The notes below the pieces were generated by a model, which was given only the letters and a program-made list of their open reading frames with translations, was not told the origin of the DNA and searched no databases. From Methanosarcinales archaeon (GTDB lineage: Archaea; Halobacteriota; Syntropharchaeia; Alkanophagales; Methanospirareceae): DNA of 16,957 nucleotides. Made by a program: the position numbers and the translations under genes. Shown here one piece after another: positions 13,883-16,957 of this stretch; the first letter of the stretch is position 1, and every line of letters starts with the position of its first letter. Location: contig JAODGF010000055.1 in the NCBI GenBank assembly GCA_025464645.1, positions 1-16,957 of the forward strand, in the 5' to 3' direction.

Positions 13883-15034
13883 TCACTTAATCTCCGCAGC
13901 ACCTCTGCACATGAAGTATAGAGCAACATGCTCAGGCACAGAGGCAATTTCGCCCTGTTCCACCTTATATATCTCTCCTTTCAGCGCTATCGAAGAGTTT
14001 CGAGCCGCACTTATTTCAACCGGCGAATCGCCAAATACAACAGCATCCTCTAAAGGGTTGAAGTCCTTAAGGGATTCGATTCTTACCGGTTTCACCTCCA
14101 AACTCGATTTCCCGTGTAGTGAAGTAGGCAGCCGAATAAGCCTTTTTATGTCTGATGTGACAGGCTCGTCAGGAGTATCTTTAATCTTTGTTTTAATGTG
14201 TTCCCTTATTTTTTCCAGCATAGGAATATCCGGGCTGAGTATTCCTCTTTTTATCTCCTTCATCTGTTTTTCATCTTTCGCGATTCTTATTATCTCTCGC
14301 GCTCTTTTATCTCCTATCCCTTTTATCTTTTTTATTTCCTCCATTGCCTTATCTTCTTCCACTTCTGATATTTTCTGAAAAAAATCTACTGTCTCTCTGT
14401 AAAGCCTTTTACCCCAGCTTCCAATCGGCTTTAATAGTGTACTCGTTCTTATTTTACCTTTTACAAAAATTCTATCAATGTCGAGCCCTGCTGCTGTGAG
14501 ATAATCAACAATTTCACGTCTTTCCCGGCTTCCAAGTCCACGCACTTCTTCTGTTTTTATATGGATGTGATAGCCTCTTGACCCTGAGAATACCAGTTCT
14601 ACGTCGTCTTCGTGAAAGCCAAAATCATTGAGCAGAAAGTCAATCAGTTTCACCGTCTCTTTTTTCACCAGTTCTAATAAGTCCTCATAAGAATACCGTG
14701 AGAGCTCATTTTCAGTTACGACATGGTCTGCATCGAGGTCAAAAATCAAGTCTGCACCGAGCCAGCCTTTATTCGCCATATCGGCAGCTGGATATTTATA
14801 AATAGCGGCTGAGTGGTATGCATGTGCTGGTGCATTCTCCCGGAGGTAATTCACTAAATCTGCGCTGGTGGCAAAAGATTTGTGTCTTCTCATCACCAGT
14901 TTCTCCGGGAAGTACCGGTCAAAGAGAACAAAGCCCCATTCCCGCATCCATAAATCCTTCGGGATTTTTATTCCCGCACGTCTATAATATTCTTCAAATT
15001 TGCTGCGCACGAATCTTCTGGTTCTCTCGTTCAT
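13883..15034 (-). CDS. priS: DNA primase small (catalytic) subunit PriS
   Basis: PriS is the catalytic subunit of the archaeal-eukaryotic primase and works with PriL (not in the window) to make primers. Catalytic acids sit in IFDLDADHV (D99, D101) with a third at D295 in SDIKRLIRLPTSLHGKSSLEV. The nucleotide-binding SGSRGYHIHI is at 150-159, and GWLGADL (90-96) is typical. The 383 residues are slightly longer than many homologues. Two points stand out. The only cysteine is C376, so the zinc knuckle known from Pyrococcus PriS is absent. Residues about 233-252 (KKIKGIGDKRAREIIRIAK) look like a helix-hairpin-helix motif inserted before the third catalytic Asp. The gene starts in an ATGA overlap with the upstream Cys-cluster gene. 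Confidence 0.95.
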   Translation of the reverse strand: MNERTRRFVRSKFEEYYRRAGIKIPKDLWMREWGFVLFDRYFPEKLVMRRHKSFATSADLVNYLRENAPAHAYHSAAIYKYPAADMANKGWLGADLIFDLDADHVVTENELSRYSYEDLLELVKKETVKLIDFLLNDFGFHEDDVELVFSGSRGYHIHIKTEEVRGLGSRERREIVDYLTAAGLDIDRIFVKGKIRTSTLLKPIGSWGKRLYRETVDFFQKISEVEEDKAMEEIKKIKGIGDKRAREIIRIAKDEKQMKEIKRGILSPDIPMLEKIREHIKTKIKDTPDEPVTSDIKRLIRLPTSLHGKSSLEVKPVRIESLKDFNPLEDAVVFGDSPVEISAARNSSIALKGEIYKVEQGEIASVPEHVALYFMCRGAAEIK

Positions 15035-15663
15035 TTTTCAGTTTGTAAATACCTCAGAAACTTCTCTAAGACGCCTATTGGAAGCGCGACATAGACCGCT
15101 TTTTTTTCGCTGCTTCCGCTACCACTACCGCAGTAATCAGGCAGCCTATTCCTATCAGAAGCATTGTCATCATCCCACTGCACCTTCGTATCTTTCTTAC
15201 CATACTTTCGGGCTAATCTTCTGTACTCCTCGAATACCTTCTTCCCCATGGGGCATAATTGCAGTGTAGGAACAGGGCGGATAACTACGAAAGGGAACAT
15301 CCGGCAAGACATGGGTTTGCTTTCGTAAATTGTGCATTCGTTTCCTTTTAAATAGGGACATGGCGTTTTCAGGTAGTCATCCACTTCATTCTCGTCCAGC
15401 TTATCAAACAGAGCATCACCATCAACCTTCCAGATTCGGTCTATGTCCTCGTCATTCAGATGAATGGGCATCTCGCGACAGCACTTGCAGCACCTCTCGC
15501 ACTCGAAATATTCTAAGATTGCTAGCGCTAACTGCTCAAATCTGCGCCGGTTTTTCTCCATTGCATTAACATTTTGTGATACGGTAAACCAGAAAAGCTC
15601 ATCGCCTACCAGGTCTCTGAACAGCAATGTTTGCTTCTTCAAATCCCCTCTCTCTTCCTCCAT
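15031..15663 (-). CDS. YkgJ-type cysteine-cluster (metal-binding) protein
   Basis: A 210-residue protein of the YkgJ/CxxCxxCC family, described as a putative zinc- or iron-chelating domain; the function is unproven. Residues 50-62 hold a dense cluster, C55, C58, C59, C61 and C62 (ECERCCKCCREMP). Further family cysteines are C102 (TPCPYL), C110 (GNECTIYESKP), C120 (SCRMFPF) and C137 (LCPMG). The first 50 residues are charged and probably helical; the C-terminal 50 lack recognisable motifs apart from a Ser/Gly-rich stretch. Its stop overlaps the priS start by four bases (ATGA), so PriS translation is probably coupled to this gene. That suggests a related role, such as metal or Fe-S handling for replication proteins, but this is only inference. 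Confidence 0.85.
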   Translation of the reverse strand: MEEERGDLKKQTLLFRDLVGDELFWFTVSQNVNAMEKNRRRFEQLALAILEYFECERCCKCCREMPIHLNDEDIDRIWKVDGDALFDKLDENEVDDYLKTPCPYLKGNECTIYESKPMSCRMFPFVVIRPVPTLQLCPMGKKVFEEYRRLARKYGKKDTKVQWDDDNASDRNRLPDYCGSGSGSSEKKAVYVALPIGVLEKFLRYLQTEK

Positions 15664-15670
15664 CTCTTAC

Positions 15671-16243
15671 TTACTCGCCGAGCAAGAGTAAAAGTTCTCT
15701 TGCCTTCTCTATCTCCTCAATTATGTCTGCCTTTACTTGCGAATCCGGTTCTTCAAATAGTTTCCTTTCCAGGCTACTTAAATCATCCTCAAGCATAGCC
15801 AATTCATCCCGCGCATATACCAGGTGCATATAGAATCTCTTCAAAACCTGAGCCAATAACATTTCTGCACGGGCTTTTATCCATTTTGTAGATACCGATT
15901 CTGCCGTTGATTCCGCGGGAACAAAAGCAGAGGGCTTGGTTTCTGTTTCTCTTACTTCCGCTTCGACCTCAGTCTCGCATTTTTTCACATCAACCGATGA
16001 AAATCCAAACAGAGCGACATAATTCAAATAAAGTTCATCCAGACTGTCATATAATTCTCCTTTCTCTGCTGCATCTTCAACCCGTTCAATGCTTTTACCA
16101 ACCCTGATTTTATGCCTGTACATAGCCCTGATTTTTTCTTCTTCCGTTCGCCAGGAAGAGTAAAAAATAGAGGGATAAATCAGTTCTTCTAATACGTTTA
16201 TCCTTATTCGTGGGTCGAATATCGCTATTCTATATTCACGCAT
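15671..16243 (-). CDS. Hypothetical protein heading the primase operon
   Basis: I do not recognise this 190-residue protein. It has no signal peptide, membrane segment or cysteine motif. The N-terminal part (1-95: REYRIAIFDPRIRINVLEEL, FYSSWRTEEEKIRAMYRHKI) is a compact-looking mixed domain. A Glu/Thr/Ser/Ala-rich linker (about 95-115) follows, and then a long helical region (about 118-190: RAEMLLAQVLKRFYMHLVYA, ARDELAMLEDDLSSLERKLF) likely to form a coiled coil or helical hairpin. It lies seven bases before the YkgJ-type gene and is the first of nine same-strand genes, directly behind a TATA box. Its place suggests co-expression with primase and GINS. The coding status is well supported by length, operon spacing and protein-like composition. 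Confidence 0.8.
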   Translation of the reverse strand: MREYRIAIFDPRIRINVLEELIYPSIFYSSWRTEEEKIRAMYRHKIRVGKSIERVEDAAEKGELYDSLDELYLNYVALFGFSSVDVKKCETEVEAEVRETETKPSAFVPAESTAESVSTKWIKARAEMLLAQVLKRFYMHLVYARDELAMLEDDLSSLERKLFEEPDSQVKADIIEEIEKARELLLLLGE

Positions 16244-16250
16244 AACATAC

Positions 16251-16260
16251 TATACGTATA
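16251..16260. promoter_or_regulatory. Perfect palindrome at the predicted start of the primase operon
   Basis: TATACGTATA is a perfect 10-bp palindrome seven bases upstream of the first operon ATG. It covers the transcription start predicted from the nearby TATA box, a position where a bound repressor would block RNA polymerase. A dimeric regulator binding here is plausible but untested. Confidence 0.3.
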
Positions 16261-16276
16261 AGATAGTCAGGCAGGC

Positions 16277-16284
16277 ATTTAAAG
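16277..16284 (-). promoter_or_regulatory. TATA box of the nine-gene minus-strand operon
   Basis: On the minus strand this reads CTTTAAAT, centred about 37 bases before the ATG at 16243, giving a predicted leader of about 10 bases. It is the best promoter candidate for the hypothetical/YkgJ/priS/GINS/ribosomal run, though internal promoters, for instance in the priS-GINS gap, are possible. Confidence 0.45.
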
Positions 16285-16358
16285 TTTTTCGGTTTTTTTA
16301 ATCAAATTCAATTTTTCCTGCTCATTTTTCCTCCCCTTTATCTTTAAGAAAGTTATAC

Positions 16359-16366
16359 TTTATATA
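16359..16366 (+). promoter_or_regulatory. TATA box of the HEPN/MNT pair
   Basis: TTTATATA is centred about 28 bases before the HEPN ATG at 16391, so the transcript would start at or next to the start codon (leaderless). It is divergent from the primase operon promoter about 80 bases away. Confidence 0.55.
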
Positions 16367-16390
16367 GTAGTTAAATAGAAAAGGGGAAAA

Positions 16391-16777
16391 ATGAGGAAGG
16401 AAGTTTCAAGGTTGTGGGAACAAGCATTAGAAGATTTTGATACTGCGGAGAAACTGTTAGAAGTAGAGAAATATTACGCTTCTGTATTTTTCGCTGAGCA
16501 GGCAGCCGAAAAAGCATTAAAGGCATTGTTCATAAAAAAGAAGAAGAGAGCTGAGTTCACACACGATTTGACAGAATTGGCTGAGAAGCTTAACGCACCG
16601 GAGGATATTTATGAAGCTGCCGCAGAACTAAGCCCGGACTACACCATAACAAGGTATCCAAATGCTGCAAATGCTGTTCCTGCAAAGTTATACACGAGAA
16701 AATCCGCTGAAATTCATTTAAAATGTGGCGAGGAGGTGATAGAATGGGTAAGAAAGGAATTAGGATTAGAGATATAG
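16391..16777 (+). CDS. HEPN-domain protein (toxin of a HEPN/MNT pair)
   Basis: A 128-residue HEPN protein, almost all alpha-helical. In the HEPN/MNT toxin-antitoxin class, HEPN is an RNase toxin that the partner nucleotidyltransferase inactivates by adding AMP groups to it. The catalytic Rx4-6H motif is present as R53-AEFT-H58 within KKRAEFTHDLTELAEKL. Other family features are the N-terminal WEQALEDFDTAEKLLEVEKY with YASVFFAEQAAEKALKAL (29-46) and the C-terminal RYPNAANAVPAKLYTRKSAE (88-107). It overlaps the downstream nucleotidyltransferase gene by 34 bases, the usual coupling of such pairs. The conserved R and H suggest an active enzyme. HEPN proteins of this small type can also be simple MNT partners with no demonstrated toxicity, so activity is inferred. 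Confidence 0.92.
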   Translation: MRKEVSRLWEQALEDFDTAEKLLEVEKYYASVFFAEQAAEKALKALFIKKKKRAEFTHDLTELAEKLNAPEDIYEAAAELSPDYTITRYPNAANAVPAKLYTRKSAEIHLKCGEEVIEWVRKELGLEI

Positions 16778-16957
16778 AACATCTTAAGAAAGTGCTAAAG
16801 AACTCAAAAATTAAAATTGGTGCTGCTTTTCTTTTTGGTTCGAGAGCAAAGGGTGAATTTTTAGAGGACAGTGATTGGGATTTGATGATAATATCAGAAG
16901 ATTTCAAGGGAATCTCTTTCCTTGACAGAGCTAAGAAAACTTTGCAGCCACAGGTAG
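16744..16957 (+). CDS. MNT-type nucleotidyltransferase, partial (antitoxin)
   Basis: The first 71 codons of a minimal nucleotidyltransferase, cut by the end of the window. The Pol-beta-fold signature is visible as FLFGSRAKGEFLEDSDWDL (about 29-47): the GSRAKG loop that holds the nucleotide, and the DSDWD pair that should bind metal. In HEPN/MNT modules this protein is the antitoxin and AMPylates the HEPN toxin. The ATG at 16744 lies inside the HEPN gene after GAGGAGGTGATAGA-like purine-rich sequence, a good ribosome-binding context. The missing C-terminal part holds the third acidic residue, so catalytic completeness cannot be checked here. Confidence 0.92.
   Translation, partial: MGKKGIRIRDIEHLKKVLKNSKIKIGAAFLFGSRAKGEFLEDSDWDLMIISEDFKGISFLDRAKKTLQPQV

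Noticed and set aside
1..16957. CRISPR array, insertion sequence, integrase or prophage genes
   Set aside because: No regularly spaced direct repeats, transposase, integrase or phage structural motifs were seen on either strand.

Overview
The window is archaeal and chromosomal. The evidence is a nine-gene run of archaea-type information-processing genes (GINS, primase small subunit PriS, L44e, S27e, aIF2-alpha, Nop10, a PAC2-family proteasome chaperone), an archaeal DnaG, TATA-box promoters with very short leaders, and archaeal acetyl-CoA decarbonylase/synthase (ACDS) subunits CdhC, CdhD and CdhE. CODH/ACS together with a catalytically intact enoyl-CoA hydratase points to an anaerobic euryarchaeon of the methanogen/ANME/alkane-oxidiser radiation, for example Syntrophoarchaeia or an ANME-1-like group. 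That placement is an inference from gene content, not a phylogeny.

Layout. 1-1781 (+): enoyl-CoA hydratase, then argF behind its own TATA box. 1894-6937 (+): cdhC, a 206-nt spacer, cdhD, cdhE (ATGA overlap) and a lone fumarase beta subunit, probably one transcription unit. 7026-8231 (-): argJ, convergent with the fumarase gene and divergent from tRNA-Val(CAC) at 8311-8384; the two appear to share one symmetric TTTAAA box. 8435-9472 (-): an uncharacterised two-domain protein, probably of the DUF7309/DUF6930 type. 9668-10870 (+): dnaG. 10871-10967: an AT-rich imperfect palindrome. 16243 down to 10968 (-): hypothetical, YkgJ-type Cys-cluster protein, priS, GINS, rpl44e, rps27e, aIF2-alpha, nop10, PAC2. 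16391-end (+): a HEPN/MNT toxin-antitoxin pair, cut by the window edge.

How the genes work together. CdhC, CdhD and CdhE are the acetyl-CoA synthase and corrinoid/iron-sulfur methyl-carrier parts of the Wood-Ljungdahl complex; the CO dehydrogenase subunits CdhA and CdhB are not here. The fumarase subunit links acetyl-CoA metabolism to the partial citric acid cycle, and ArgJ and ArgF are two steps of arginine synthesis. The minus-strand cluster joins replication (GINS, PriS) to translation and ribosome maturation, a linkage widely conserved in archaea; here two poorly characterised genes head it, one translationally coupled to priS.

No clear new defence or mobile system is visible. The most rewarding places are the cdhC-cdhD spacer (a possible 52-codon gene broken by one missing T, overlapping an inverted repeat), the two genes heading the primase operon, the primase itself (no zinc-knuckle cysteines, a helix-hairpin-helix-like segment), and the insertion before the ArgJ self-cleavage site.
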